DNA of 29,522 bases, taken from assembly GCA_001412365.1 (NCBI GenBank), contig LKUE01000274.1, positions 1-29,522 of the forward strand. The letters are read 5' to 3'. The translations under genes were made by a program, and so were the position numbers. Below, piece by piece: positions 1-8,318 of the stretch (its first letter is position 1; every line of letters begins with the position of its first letter). The DNA comes from Desulfuromonas sp. SDB (GTDB taxonomy: Bacteria; SDB-A). The notes under the pieces were generated by a model. It made no database searches, was not told the origin of the DNA, and saw only the letters and a list, made by a program, of their open reading frames with translations.

Positions 1-45
1 TAATTACTAAAATTAATATTTTTTGACTTTATAAAAATGAAATAT

Positions 46-2154
46 TTATTGAAACACAATAAATTTATCAGTTCGGCAATCCCCTGCCGTACTCAAATTT
101 AAAAAATAAGTTCCCCTGGGCAAATTATTCCCTCTATTATCTTCTCCCCGAAAATTTAGCTGATGAAAACCCTCATCAAGATAATCACTTATAATTGTTG
201 AAATTTCTCTTCCCGTCAAATCATAGACTTTAAGGGTGACCATCGAACCTTGGGGTAAATGGAAAGAAATTAATAAATTTCCATTTATCATATTTCCACT
301 GGTTATTAAATTTAAATGATTCTCTGGTGTCCCTGGAAAAATTATCTCTTCAACCCCTACTTGGTGATGTACTACAAAACCTACCGGCCATCCCACTCGA
401 TAACCCAGATTAACCAAACTAATCCAGCCATGCTGATCAGTCCAAATCCAGTCACTGTTGTTATCACAATAAGATCCGGAGTTTACCGGAAATGGTTTAT
501 CTGCCGAATCATAGGTAAAACCTACTAAAACCCACAAATCTCCACTGTTGTCAATAGAAATATTGGCAGAATCAAGATCTATACAGTACCACTGGGTATC
601 TCCGCTAACTGTAAATTCAGTCTGAAACAAAGTATCTCCGGGATGAACTTCTGTTCCCTGATCAAAGATAAAAATCATGGCATCTTGAAGAAGATTAGTT
701 CCCGGGGCTAATTGAAAAATAACCTGTTCAATGTTCTTTTGGTAATGTGGAGATAGTTCCAACTGGGTAAAACGGACTCCCATTCCCATCCAAACTGAAG
801 AATCTCCGAAATTTACACTGCTGTCAATCCCATTCCAGTCCCAATAAGTTATTGTATCGCTGTCCAGACCACTTCCACCATTAATTGCATCAGCCGCATT
901 AATCCTACCTGCCCCCATGTCACCGTTATTATAATAATAACAACTGCTCATAGGGACTGCAGAATTGTAAAGTCTTGTAATAATTTGCTCCCAGTTTTCG
1001 GAAGGATACTGGCATCTGATCAATCCCACTAATCCCGCGGTAAGGGGAGCAGCCATGGACGTACCCGCGTATCTCTTATAGTCTCCATAGGGTACAGTGG
1101 AAAGAATGCCAACACCGCCAACTGAATCTCCGGGAGCAGTGATATCTATCCAATAACCGTAAGTGGAAAAACTTGCTTTTTGATCATAATAATCACTGGC
1201 TGCTACCGCCATCACCCGGTCGTAAAAAGCAGGATAATTAGCCAGGGAATCGTCATCATTTCCGGCAGCGGCAACACACACAATGTCACAATTATCTACA
1301 GCATGGGTAATCGGTTGTTCTATTATAAAATTATGCATATCTGAACCCCAGCTCATGGAAATGACATTCGCTCCGCTGGTGCAGGCATAATAGATTGCAT
1401 ATCCCTTAGAGGCGGCATCATCTCCGGTTCTAATTCCCATTAAACCAATCCTATATCCGATAGAGGCTATTCCCAGGTAGTTATGGGTAACCGCGGCAGC
1501 TAAACCACAGCAATGAGTCCCATGATAAATGCTGTCCGCAGGAGGAGTTGGATCATCATCATTATCCACAAAATCCCATCCTCCCATATAATTTCTATAT
1601 AGATCGGGATGATTCATTTCACATCCATCATCAATAATAGCTACAATTATCGCAGAATCACCGGTCTGAGTTTGCCAGGCAGCAGGAGCATCTATTCTGG
1701 CTAAATACCACTGGGAATTAAAAAAATAAGGATCATTAGGTACAGTAGCGGTAACCCAGGGATCAGAAAATGATACAGTGTAATTTTCCATAATGTAGTT
1801 AAGTTCGGCACAATCCACCCAGGGATTTTTATTTAAATATTCGATACTTTCAACTGCCAGCTGATCTGATCCCGACTGAAAGATATATATCAGATCCAAA
1901 CCGCAATCAGTGTTTTTAGAGTAATCATAATCCGCAACAAATTGCCGGAAACTGCTGATCTGAAATTTTTTTAGAAGGTTGTCAACAGAAGGAAAATTTG
2001 ACACTACCAAATCATTTTCCACCTGCAGTTCCAGGGAACCTCTTAATTCATTTCTGAATTTAACAATTATCTGACCCGGTTTATGCAGGGGTACACTAAA
2101 TAATGTCGAGTATATTAACAACAGCAGAATACTTGACCATATTCTTTTCATCAT
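46..2154 (-). CDS. Secreted subtilisin-like serine protease (S8) with C-terminal sorting domain
   Basis: This 702-residue protein is a predicted exported S8 peptidase. It has an N-terminal hydrophobic signal peptide (about 1-20) and a fervidolysin-type prodomain (about 24-120, beginning HKPGQIIVKF). The catalytic domain carries Asp175 in IIDDG, His211 in HGTHCCG, oxyanion Asn299 in AAAGND and Ser366 in GTSMAAP, so it should be active. A beta-rich region (about 435-595) matches one in the protease at 3598-5706. A GVEE motif at 600-603 precedes a sorting domain (about 620-702) with VYDLTGRE and a closing KFIVF. The start is ambiguous between two adjacent ATG codons; the SD-like AGAAG sits closer to ideal for the second (2151). 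It has its own promoter at 2226-2254, divergent from the plus-strand pair. Family and architecture are firm; the natural substrate is unknown. Confidence 0.93.
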   Translation of the reverse strand: MMKRIWSSILLLLIYSTLFSVPLHKPGQIIVKFRNELRGSLELQVENDLVVSNFPSVDNLLKKFQISSFRQFVADYDYSKNTDCGLDLIYIFQSGSDQLAVESIEYLNKNPWVDCAELNYIMENYTVSFSDPWVTATVPNDPYFFNSQWYLARIDAPAAWQTQTGDSAIIVAIIDDGCEMNHPDLYRNYMGGWDFVDNDDDPTPPADSIYHGTHCCGLAAAVTHNYLGIASIGYRIGLMGIRTGDDAASKGYAIYYACTSGANVISMSWGSDMHNFIIEQPITHAVDNCDIVCVAAAGNDDDSLANYPAFYDRVMAVAASDYYDQKASFSTYGYWIDITAPGDSVGGVGILSTVPYGDYKRYAGTSMAAPLTAGLVGLIRCQYPSENWEQIITRLYNSAVPMSSCYYYNNGDMGAGRINAADAINGGSGLDSDTITYWDWNGIDSSVNFGDSSVWMGMGVRFTQLELSPHYQKNIEQVIFQLAPGTNLLQDAMIFIFDQGTEVHPGDTLFQTEFTVSGDTQWYCIDLDSANISIDNSGDLWVLVGFTYDSADKPFPVNSGSYCDNNSDWIWTDQHGWISLVNLGYRVGWPVGFVVHHQVGVEEIIFPGTPENHLNLITSGNMINGNLLISFHLPQGSMVTLKVYDLTGREISTIISDYLDEGFHQLNFRGEDNRGNNLPRGTYFLNLSTAGDCRTDKFIVFQ

Positions 2155-2225
2155 ATCTTCTTTGTAAAAAAATTCATTTCATTACACTTAAATTTACAAT
2201 TTTATAAATTATCAACTCAAATAAT

Positions 2226-2254
2226 AATATAAAAGTAGTATAATCTAAAGTCAA
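2226..2254 (-). promoter_or_regulatory. Sigma70-like promoter of the leftmost subtilase
   Basis: On the minus strand a -35 box TTGACT (2249-2254) and a -10 box TATATT (2226-2231) are separated by exactly 17 bases. Each matches the consensus at five of six positions. The predicted start lies near 2219, giving a leader of about 65 nt before the subtilase start. The 157-base gap holds the divergent start of the plus-strand nucleotidyltransferase too. Confidence 0.6.
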
Positions 2255-2263
2255 TAAAAAATC

Positions 2264-2291
2264 TTAACTTCAATTAATCTTAATTTATAAC
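2264..2291 (+). promoter_or_regulatory. Possible promoter of the nucleotidyltransferase-HAD pair
   Basis: On the plus strand TTAACT (2264-2269) and TATAAC (2286-2291) are 16 bases apart, with 4/6 and 5/6 consensus matches. Transcription would begin near 2298, leaving a very short leader of about 14 nt without a Shine-Dalgarno site. The region is very AT-rich, so chance matches are likely. A perfect TATAAT at 2239-2244 is an alternative but lacks a -35 partner. Confidence 0.35.
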
Positions 2292-2311
2292 TGCAAATGT
2301 GATATTAAATT

Positions 2312-2872
2312 ATGATGAAAAAATTATGGTCTATATTACTTTTAGCCGGAGGAAAATCTTCCCGTACTACAATTCCTAAGCAGTTATTTGTGGTTGAGCA
2401 AAAACCTTTAATTTGCTGGCAGATTGAAAAGTGTTTGGAATATCATCCTGGAAATGTTTATGTGGTTCTGGGGGCTAATTACAGCTCAATAAGAGGGCAT
2501 TTAACCCCCTACCCGGTAAAAATTATTCATAATTCAAGTTGGGATAAAGGAATGATCTCCTCGGTAAAAATCGGATTAGAATCTATCCAGGAAAATCAGG
2601 TGTTTATTCATCCGGTAGATGTTCCTATACCAGGTAAATCTGTATTTACAAAATTACTGGAATATCAATGCGCCGTCCCCACCTATCAGGGCAAAAAGGG
2701 ACATCCGGTCCTGATCAGCAAAAGGTATTATCAAGATCTTATAAGTTCCGCGCAGCGTCTAGATCACTGGATAAACCAGAGTAATGTATTTCAGCTGGTT
2801 GATACAGATGATCCAGATATATTGTTGAATTTAAACACCGACCGGGAACTTAAACAATGGCAAGACAGATAA
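2312..2872 (+). CDS. MobA/MocA-like nucleotidyltransferase
   Basis: This 186-residue soluble protein has the fold signature of MobA-like NTP transferases, which transfer a nucleotide from CTP or GTP onto a cofactor or sugar phosphate. Visible are the nucleotide-binding LLAGGKSSR followed by PKQL (residues 10-25, with Arg18 and Lys23), the SSWDKGMISSVKIGL stretch (about 75-89), the metal-binding Asp103 in HPVDVP, and GKKGHPVLI (127-135). The Met-Gly usually seen after the Arg in MocA is replaced by Thr-Thr. The start is either of two adjacent ATG codons (2312 or 2315); there is no clear ribosome site, unlike almost every other gene here. It overlaps the HAD gene by 16 bases, so the two are translationally linked. 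A molybdenum-cofactor role is possible but no other such gene is present, so the substrate is left open. Confidence 0.85.
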   Translation: MMKKLWSILLLAGGKSSRTTIPKQLFVVEQKPLICWQIEKCLEYHPGNVYVVLGANYSSIRGHLTPYPVKIIHNSSWDKGMISSVKIGLESIQENQVFIHPVDVPIPGKSVFTKLLEYQCAVPTYQGKKGHPVLISKRYYQDLISSAQRLDHWINQSNVFQLVDTDDPDILLNLNTDRELKQWQDR

Positions 2873-3540
2873 AAGGTATTTTTTGGGATTTAGATGGAAC
2901 CCTGGTTGATACCGGAAAAGATATCGTCAATGCAATTAACTTCACCCGGAATAACTTTAATTTAGATTCACTGTCCTATTCAGCAGGCATGGATATGATC
3001 GGGCAAGGATTTGAAAAACTGCTGTCCAGAAGTCTTGCTGAAATAAATCCTGATCAACAAACCTTGGACAGCGCTAGAAGTTTATTTATTGATTACTATC
3101 ATCTCCATCTCACCGATCATAGCATTCCTTATCCGGGAATATTGAATATATTAAATTCCAAACAGCTTGAATCTCATTGTATGGCGGTAGTCACCAACAA
3201 GAATATAATCTCTTCCCAGCTTCTGCTTTCCGAACTCAATCTTATCGGTTTTTTTCAAACAATAAGAGGAGGAGGACTTAACCTAAGTTTAAAACCCGAA
3301 CCGGATATGCTGGTAGATGCGATGAACGAATTGAATCTTGTACCGGATCAGATGGTGATGATAGGAGACAGCTGGACAGATATCCTGGCTGCCCGTAATG
3401 CAGGGATAATTTCAATATTAGTAGATTGGGGATTTAAGGATGTTCGCAACCACCAGCCTGATTACAGCGTAAAAACTGCTGATGAATTACAACAATTATT
3501 AGTTAAATTAACCGGGAACTCCAGTAATCCTCTTTACTGA
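2857..3540 (+). CDS. HAD-superfamily phosphatase, phosphoglycolate phosphatase-like
   Basis: This is a 227-residue cytoplasmic hydrolase of the haloacid dehalogenase family, probably acting on a small phosphorylated metabolite. All four motifs are present: nucleophile Asp11 and acid/base Asp13 in WDLDGTLVDTG, Thr113 in VVTNKN, Lys146 in LSLKPEPD, and the Mg2+-binding GDSWTD (Asp171, Asp175). A helical cap (about 18-85) is typical of the Gph/PpaX branch, and the length is normal for it. The ATG at 2857 lies inside the last codons of the upstream nucleotidyltransferase gene. Such a pair might form a two-step route on one substrate (inference). The exact substrate cannot be read from the sequence; phosphoglycolate or pyrophosphate are the usual alternatives. 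Confidence 0.88.
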   Translation: MARQIKGIFWDLDGTLVDTGKDIVNAINFTRNNFNLDSLSYSAGMDMIGQGFEKLLSRSLAEINPDQQTLDSARSLFIDYYHLHLTDHSIPYPGILNILNSKQLESHCMAVVTNKNIISSQLLLSELNLIGFFQTIRGGGLNLSLKPEPDMLVDAMNELNLVPDQMVMIGDSWTDILAARNAGIISILVDWGFKDVRNHQPDYSVKTADELQQLLVKLTGNSSNPLY

Positions 3541-3561
3541 AAAATATTTAAGATAAAAATC

Positions 3562-3591
3562 TATCAGGGTGGAAAATATTCCACCCTGATA
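3562..3591 (-). terminator. Intrinsic terminator after the subtilase gene, possibly bidirectional
   Basis: A perfect 13-bp inverted repeat (3562-3574 with 3579-3591, loop AATA) lies between the convergent HAD gene and the subtilase at 3598. On the minus strand the stem is followed by GATTTTTATC, which fits a terminator for the subtilase. On the plus strand it is followed by AAAG, so it is a weaker terminator for the HAD gene. Confidence 0.8.
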
Positions 3592-3597
3592 AAAGCA

Positions 3598-5706
3598 TTA
3601 GTTTGTAATTATGAATTTTACAGTTTCAGTTCCCTTGTCAGTTACTAGATGCAAGAGATAAGAACCTGCAGATAATTCTCTTCCTCCACCATCCAAAGTA
3701 TTAAATTTTATCTGATGTAATCCTTGATCCTGGTAACCATTTATTAAAGTGATAATTTCTCTTCCTGCCATGTCATAACATTTTAATGATATATTACCTG
3801 CCTGAGGAAGATTAAAATATATATATGAATTATTGTTTATCAATGATGAACTTAAACTTAATCGTAGTTGATCATTTGGATTGTTAATAATAATTTCCTC
3901 TTCAATTCCAGTATTTTGACAAATAACTGCACCGACTGTCCAACCATAATAAAAACCATAATCACCTAACTTTTCCCATCCCCCATAGTTTGTCCAAGCC
4001 CAATCGCTTTTCCCGGAATAATAAGATCCGGTATTAACCGAAAATGGATAATTGCCTGATTCATAAGTAAAACCAACCAAAATCCACATATCACCCGAGG
4101 AATTTACGGGGATATGGTTTGCCCCAAGATTTATACAATACCACTGCGAATCACCAGTTACAGTAAAAGATGTTTGATAAAGAGTATCTCCAGGATTAGT
4201 GGAAGTTCCATCACCGAATATATAGATCTTGGCATCGTTAGATGGATTGTTACCTGTTCTCAGTTGGAAAATAACTTGTTCAATATATTCACCGCTATAT
4301 GGAGACAGTTCGGTTGGAGTAAATCTAACTCCCATTCCCATCCATTCCGGTGGATCACCGTAATTCATACCGCTTTCAACGTTATTCCAATCCCAATAAG
4401 TTAAGGTATCACAACTGCTTGGTCCACCGCCTCCGCCGATAGCATTTGCCGCATTGATTCTTCCCGCTCCCATGTACCCGCTGTTGTAATATGAACAACC
4501 GGTCATGGGATCAGCGGCATTGTACAATCTCTGTTCAATCTGGGTGTGGGTTTCCGAAGGAAACTGACATCTCATCAAGCAAACCAGACCGGCAGTAAGG
4601 GGAGTAGACATGGAAGTTCCCGGCATCCAGCCATAGGTTCCGTAAGGAATGGTAGATAAAATACCGTCATAGTAAACTGAATCTCCGGGAGCAGATATGT
4701 CAATCCAAGTTCCATAGTTGGAAAAACAGGCTTTTTGATCGTAGAAATCACTGGCGGCAACCGCCACTACATTGGAATAATAAGCGGGATAATGAGCAGT
4801 GGAAGTATTGTCATTGCCGGCAGCAGCTAAACATACTATATCGTAATTGTTAATGGCGTCATCAATTGCAGTTTGAATAGTACTGCTGGGAGAGCTGCTT
4901 CCCCAGCTCATGGAAATAACATCGGCACCATTTTGGCTGGAAAAATAAATACCCTGACAAAGGGTATTGGAATAAAAATCAGTCCTCACTCCGATCAGTC
5001 CCACCCCGTAGCCGATGGAAGCAATTCCGGTTCCGTTATTAGCTACTGCTGCTGCTAAACCGGAACAGTGAGTTCCATGATTATCACCGGCAGTGGGAGG
5101 GGTAGGGTCATTATCATTGTCCGCGTAGTCATATCCCGTGACATAATTGCTAGACAAATCAGCATGATCTTTCTCGCAGCCATCATCAATGATTGCCACA
5201 ATTTTACCGTGGGAACCGGTTTGAGTATCCCAGGCAGACTGAGCATCTATCCGGGATAAATACCATTGGTAGGTGGAGAAATAAGGATCGTTGGGGGTAT
5301 GATCACATACCCAGGGATCAGCTTGAAATTTCCGGTCACTTTCAAATTTTATATTCAGTTCAGCAAAATCAACATAGGGATTTTTATTGAACTGTTCCAC
5401 TGATTGAACTGCCTGCTGATCTGATCCTGCCTGAAACACATAAATCATATCCAATCCGTAATCATCATTCTGCTGAAAATCGTAATCAGGAATTAATTGT
5501 TGATAACCGGCTATTTGATATTGAGAAAATAACTGATTTACCGAGGTCAATTCACAGTTTAAAACTCCATCGGTAATATTAAAATTCAAATCACCCCTGA
5601 GTTCATTTCTAAACTTGACAATTACATCTCCGGGTTTATGCAGAGGTTCAGCCACTGCTAAACTAACCAGAGTCACCCCTAACAACAACAGCACTAACTT
5701 TTTCAT
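3598..5706 (-). CDS. Secreted subtilisin-like serine protease (S8) with C-terminal sorting domain
   Basis: The 702-residue protein aligns almost without gaps with the protease at 46-2154. Order: signal peptide (1-19), fervidolysin-type prodomain (about 23-120), S8 domain with Asp174, His210 (HGTHCSG), Asn298 (AAAGND) and Ser365 (GTSMSTP), a beta-rich region with paired YWDWN and MGMGVRF blocks (435-595), TGIEE at 599-603, and a sorting domain (about 618-702) with CYDMAGRE. The open frame extends upstream to a TTG at 5757, but that would put 17 non-signal residues first and would span the terminator at 5729-5748. The ATG at 5706, six bases or so after AGGAGG, is chosen. There is no room for a promoter between the terminator and the ribosome site, so expression probably needs read-through or a promoter inside the upstream gene. 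Confidence 0.93.
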   Translation of the reverse strand: MKKLVLLLLGVTLVSLAVAEPLHKPGDVIVKFRNELRGDLNFNITDGVLNCELTSVNQLFSQYQIAGYQQLIPDYDFQQNDDYGLDMIYVFQAGSDQQAVQSVEQFNKNPYVDFAELNIKFESDRKFQADPWVCDHTPNDPYFSTYQWYLSRIDAQSAWDTQTGSHGKIVAIIDDGCEKDHADLSSNYVTGYDYADNDNDPTPPTAGDNHGTHCSGLAAAVANNGTGIASIGYGVGLIGVRTDFYSNTLCQGIYFSSQNGADVISMSWGSSSPSSTIQTAIDDAINNYDIVCLAAAGNDNTSTAHYPAYYSNVVAVAASDFYDQKACFSNYGTWIDISAPGDSVYYDGILSTIPYGTYGWMPGTSMSTPLTAGLVCLMRCQFPSETHTQIEQRLYNAADPMTGCSYYNSGYMGAGRINAANAIGGGGGPSSCDTLTYWDWNNVESGMNYGDPPEWMGMGVRFTPTELSPYSGEYIEQVIFQLRTGNNPSNDAKIYIFGDGTSTNPGDTLYQTSFTVTGDSQWYCINLGANHIPVNSSGDMWILVGFTYESGNYPFSVNTGSYYSGKSDWAWTNYGGWEKLGDYGFYYGWTVGAVICQNTGIEEEIIINNPNDQLRLSLSSSLINNNSYIYFNLPQAGNISLKCYDMAGREIITLINGYQDQGLHQIKFNTLDGGGRELSAGSYLLHLVTDKGTETVKFIITN

Positions 5707-5728
5707 CTTACCTCCTAATAAAAAAAAT

Positions 5729-5748
5729 GGGGTTGGTTTCCCAACCCC
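5729..5748 (-). terminator. Intrinsic terminator between two co-directional subtilases
   Basis: On the minus strand, a perfect 8-bp GC-rich stem (5741-5748 with 5729-5736, four-base loop) is followed by ATTTTTTTATT. It starts about 11 bases after the stop codon of the 847-residue protease and ends about 20 bases before the next start codon. The next gene's AGGAGG lies just beyond the T-run. Confidence 0.85.
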
Positions 5749-5759
5749 TATTGACAAAG

Positions 5760-8303
5760 TTACCTAATGAACAAAATCCTCTGAAAATCACTCTGATTAT
5801 TGCTGATGACTTTTACAATATAATTACCTCCGGACAAACTTCTTCCCATAGTATCTTTTCCTTCCCAGGACAATTGATAGTTGCCACTTTGCAGGTTTGA
5901 TCCCAGAGTAATTACCCTTCTTCCGGTCATATCATAAATGTGTACATCAGCACTCTGCTGTTCGGGAACATTAACCGCAAAACTAATGCGATTTGAAAAA
6001 ACTGATGATCCCTTAACTGACAGTGATAGTTCAGAACCCAGTACAGGATTTTCCAAAGGCTGCTCTTCCACTCCTGTTTCAAACCAGTCTAATATTCTAA
6101 CCAGCACCGTATCTCTGGATACAAAAGGTCCGTTTTCATGAATTGCTTCAAAACCAAATCCGAAAAAGACCAGCTTATATCCCCCAAAGTACTGTATTGC
6201 AGCGACATCACTGCCTCCATGATAAATAAATGCTTGCTGAGCATTGGTTCCGGGAATCAGGATGTCTCTGGAGGTTTGATTGGCAGGTGAACCACCGGCA
6301 GTGGCAATCATCAATCCTTCAAAAATTGATCCGGAAATTCCATCGTGTACTGAGGTGGTGGCATTCCCACTGTAGGTTACTTTCAAATAATCAGGAAGGA
6401 AACTGTTTCCATCCAGATCTTCAGCAATATTCTGTCCGGTTATAAACAAGTCCTTACCGCTGCCTAAATATGAGGATAAATCATTGATGTCGTCATTAGT
6501 CAAAACATTGGCAGTGGCATCTCCGGTATACCATATTACCATGCTGTAATCATTGATCAATGAACCCATAGGACCATCAGACCAGCGGGGATAACAATCG
6601 TAAAGATACCCTAAATCTGACAAGGGAGTTGTATAATTTGAGATGTATTGACCCGCGGGATCAGCATTGACCACGCATATTTCAGGAATACCTCCCGCGG
6701 TAAAAGTAACTGAAAAAGTATCTACAGCTGTGGCAGGATCTGAATTAATGGTAAAACAAACAGTGACAAACTCGGTGCTGGCTCCTCCGTCTACAGTAAA
6801 TGTTATTGGATCTGCGGAATTATCCACAGTATCCCCGGGATTGGCATTGGAAAAATCTCCTGAGCTGTTATTGAAGGTTATTATTCCGGAAGTTGAATTA
6901 GCATCTACGGACACATTGGTGGCGGAGTTAAAAGCAGTATCACAGGCAAGATCAATAACTATGGAACCTTGTTCACCGGGAAGAATATGACAGCTTCCCC
7001 CTGGACCGGTAACATCAATGGCAACTGGCAGTAATCCAGTAAATCCAGCTTTTCCGATGGAACGATAAGCGTTAATTCTTCCTGCTCCCAACAATCCTGC
7101 AGTGTAGAAGGTGTCATTCATTGGTTCACAAGCGTCTTGTAAAATGCTTAAAGTGGCAGCATTAGTCAAAGTTGTATCAAAATCTCTGATATAGGTTGCT
7201 AAACCCGCCACTAAGGGTGTGGACATGGAAGTACCATCCATATAAGCATAACTTCCAAAAGGAACAGTGGAGTACATTCCTGTCCCTGGCGCAGTAATAT
7301 CAATCCAGGTACCAAAATTGGAAAAGTCAGCTTTAATGTCAGAACCGTTGGAAGCAGCTACTGCAGAAACGTTACCGTAACCGGCGGGATATTGGATAAT
7401 GCTCCAATTATCATTTCCGCTAGCACCGAACAGCAGAACATCGTAGTTGACATAAGCGTCATTAACTGCGCTGAGCATAGTTGAGCTGTAAGGGCAAGAC
7501 CAACTCATGGAAATGACATTGGCGCCATTTTGACTGGAAAAGTAAATTCCCTGACAGCACTGGGTACAGTAATAAGTTCTAACTCCAATCAATCCCACAT
7601 TAAAACTAACTGCAGCAATGCCGGTTCCGTTGTTAGTCACCGCTGCCGCTAATCCGCAGCAATGGGTACCGTGATTGTCATTAGCGGTGGGAGGAGTGGG
7701 ATCATTGTCATTGTTTACATAGTCATATCCGGTAACGTAATTTGCAGCAAGATCAGCATGATCTTTTTCACAGCCGTCGTCAATAACCGAAACTACCATA
7801 TTATTGTTACCAGTGTATAAATCCCAGGCTTTCTCAGCTGATATTTTAGCGAGAAACCACTGTTGTCCAAGACTGGGGTCATTAGGAGTAAAAAATGGTT
7901 CCCATCCGGTTTGATTGTTGCCAGTTTCATTGAAAAATTTTATGCGGTAGTTCAACTCGGCATATTCAACAATACCCAGCTTTTCAAAAGCGGGAATGCT
8001 ATTCACCGCATTTTGATCACTTTGAGAAGAAAAAACATATATCATATCCAAACCGTAATCAGTATTTTGGTTATGATCGTATTCAGGTATCAGTTGGTAA
8101 TAGTCGGTTATACCGTAATTTTTCAACACTCCATCCAAACTGGGTATCCCTGATAAAACCTGCCCTTCACTAACCTGAAAATCAATACTATTTCGATATT
8201 CAGTAGTAAATTTCACTACCACTTCACCTGGTTTATGTTCAGGTAAAGCGAGCAGGGATACTGCCAGAAAACTTAGTATCATTAAAGCAATTGCTTTCTT
8301 CAT
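5760..8303 (-). CDS. Large secreted subtilisin-like protease with extra C-terminal domains
   Basis: This 847-residue protease has a signal peptide (1-19), a fervidolysin-type prodomain (about 22-120) and an S8 domain with Asp175 (VIDDG), His211 (HGTHCCG), Asn297 (GASGND) and Ser359 (GTSMSTP). Unlike its neighbours it continues with a beta-sandwich-like region (about 430-545) rich in Thr/Asp, then a roughly 200-residue domain (about 545-740) containing GKDLFITGQNIAEDL and YKLVFFGFGFEAI. That domain resembles the class I glutamine-amidotransferase-like (ThuA-type) fold sometimes appended to secreted proteases; this assignment is tentative. TGVEEQ (743-748) precedes the sorting domain with IYDMTGRR. 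The start at 8303 is chosen because GGAGG lies 5 nt upstream; the longest frame starts 12 bases earlier, inside that ribosome site. It follows the 517-residue protease by 15 bases and is probably co-transcribed with it. Confidence 0.92.
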   Translation of the reverse strand: MKKAIALMILSFLAVSLLALPEHKPGEVVVKFTTEYRNSIDFQVSEGQVLSGIPSLDGVLKNYGITDYYQLIPEYDHNQNTDYGLDMIYVFSSQSDQNAVNSIPAFEKLGIVEYAELNYRIKFFNETGNNQTGWEPFFTPNDPSLGQQWFLAKISAEKAWDLYTGNNNMVVSVIDDGCEKDHADLAANYVTGYDYVNNDNDPTPPTANDNHGTHCCGLAAAVTNNGTGIAAVSFNVGLIGVRTYYCTQCCQGIYFSSQNGANVISMSWSCPYSSTMLSAVNDAYVNYDVLLFGASGNDNWSIIQYPAGYGNVSAVAASNGSDIKADFSNFGTWIDITAPGTGMYSTVPFGSYAYMDGTSMSTPLVAGLATYIRDFDTTLTNAATLSILQDACEPMNDTFYTAGLLGAGRINAYRSIGKAGFTGLLPVAIDVTGPGGSCHILPGEQGSIVIDLACDTAFNSATNVSVDANSTSGIITFNNSSGDFSNANPGDTVDNSADPITFTVDGGASTEFVTVCFTINSDPATAVDTFSVTFTAGGIPEICVVNADPAGQYISNYTTPLSDLGYLYDCYPRWSDGPMGSLINDYSMVIWYTGDATANVLTNDDINDLSSYLGSGKDLFITGQNIAEDLDGNSFLPDYLKVTYSGNATTSVHDGISGSIFEGLMIATAGGSPANQTSRDILIPGTNAQQAFIYHGGSDVAAIQYFGGYKLVFFGFGFEAIHENGPFVSRDTVLVRILDWFETGVEEQPLENPVLGSELSLSVKGSSVFSNRISFAVNVPEQQSADVHIYDMTGRRVITLGSNLQSGNYQLSWEGKDTMGRSLSGGNYIVKVISNNQSDFQRILFIR

Positions 8304-8318
8304 TAGAACCTCCATTAA

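Noticed and set aside
1-45. A terminator after the leftmost protease
   Set aside because: The stretch is AT-rich with no convincing stem; the true end may lie beyond the window.
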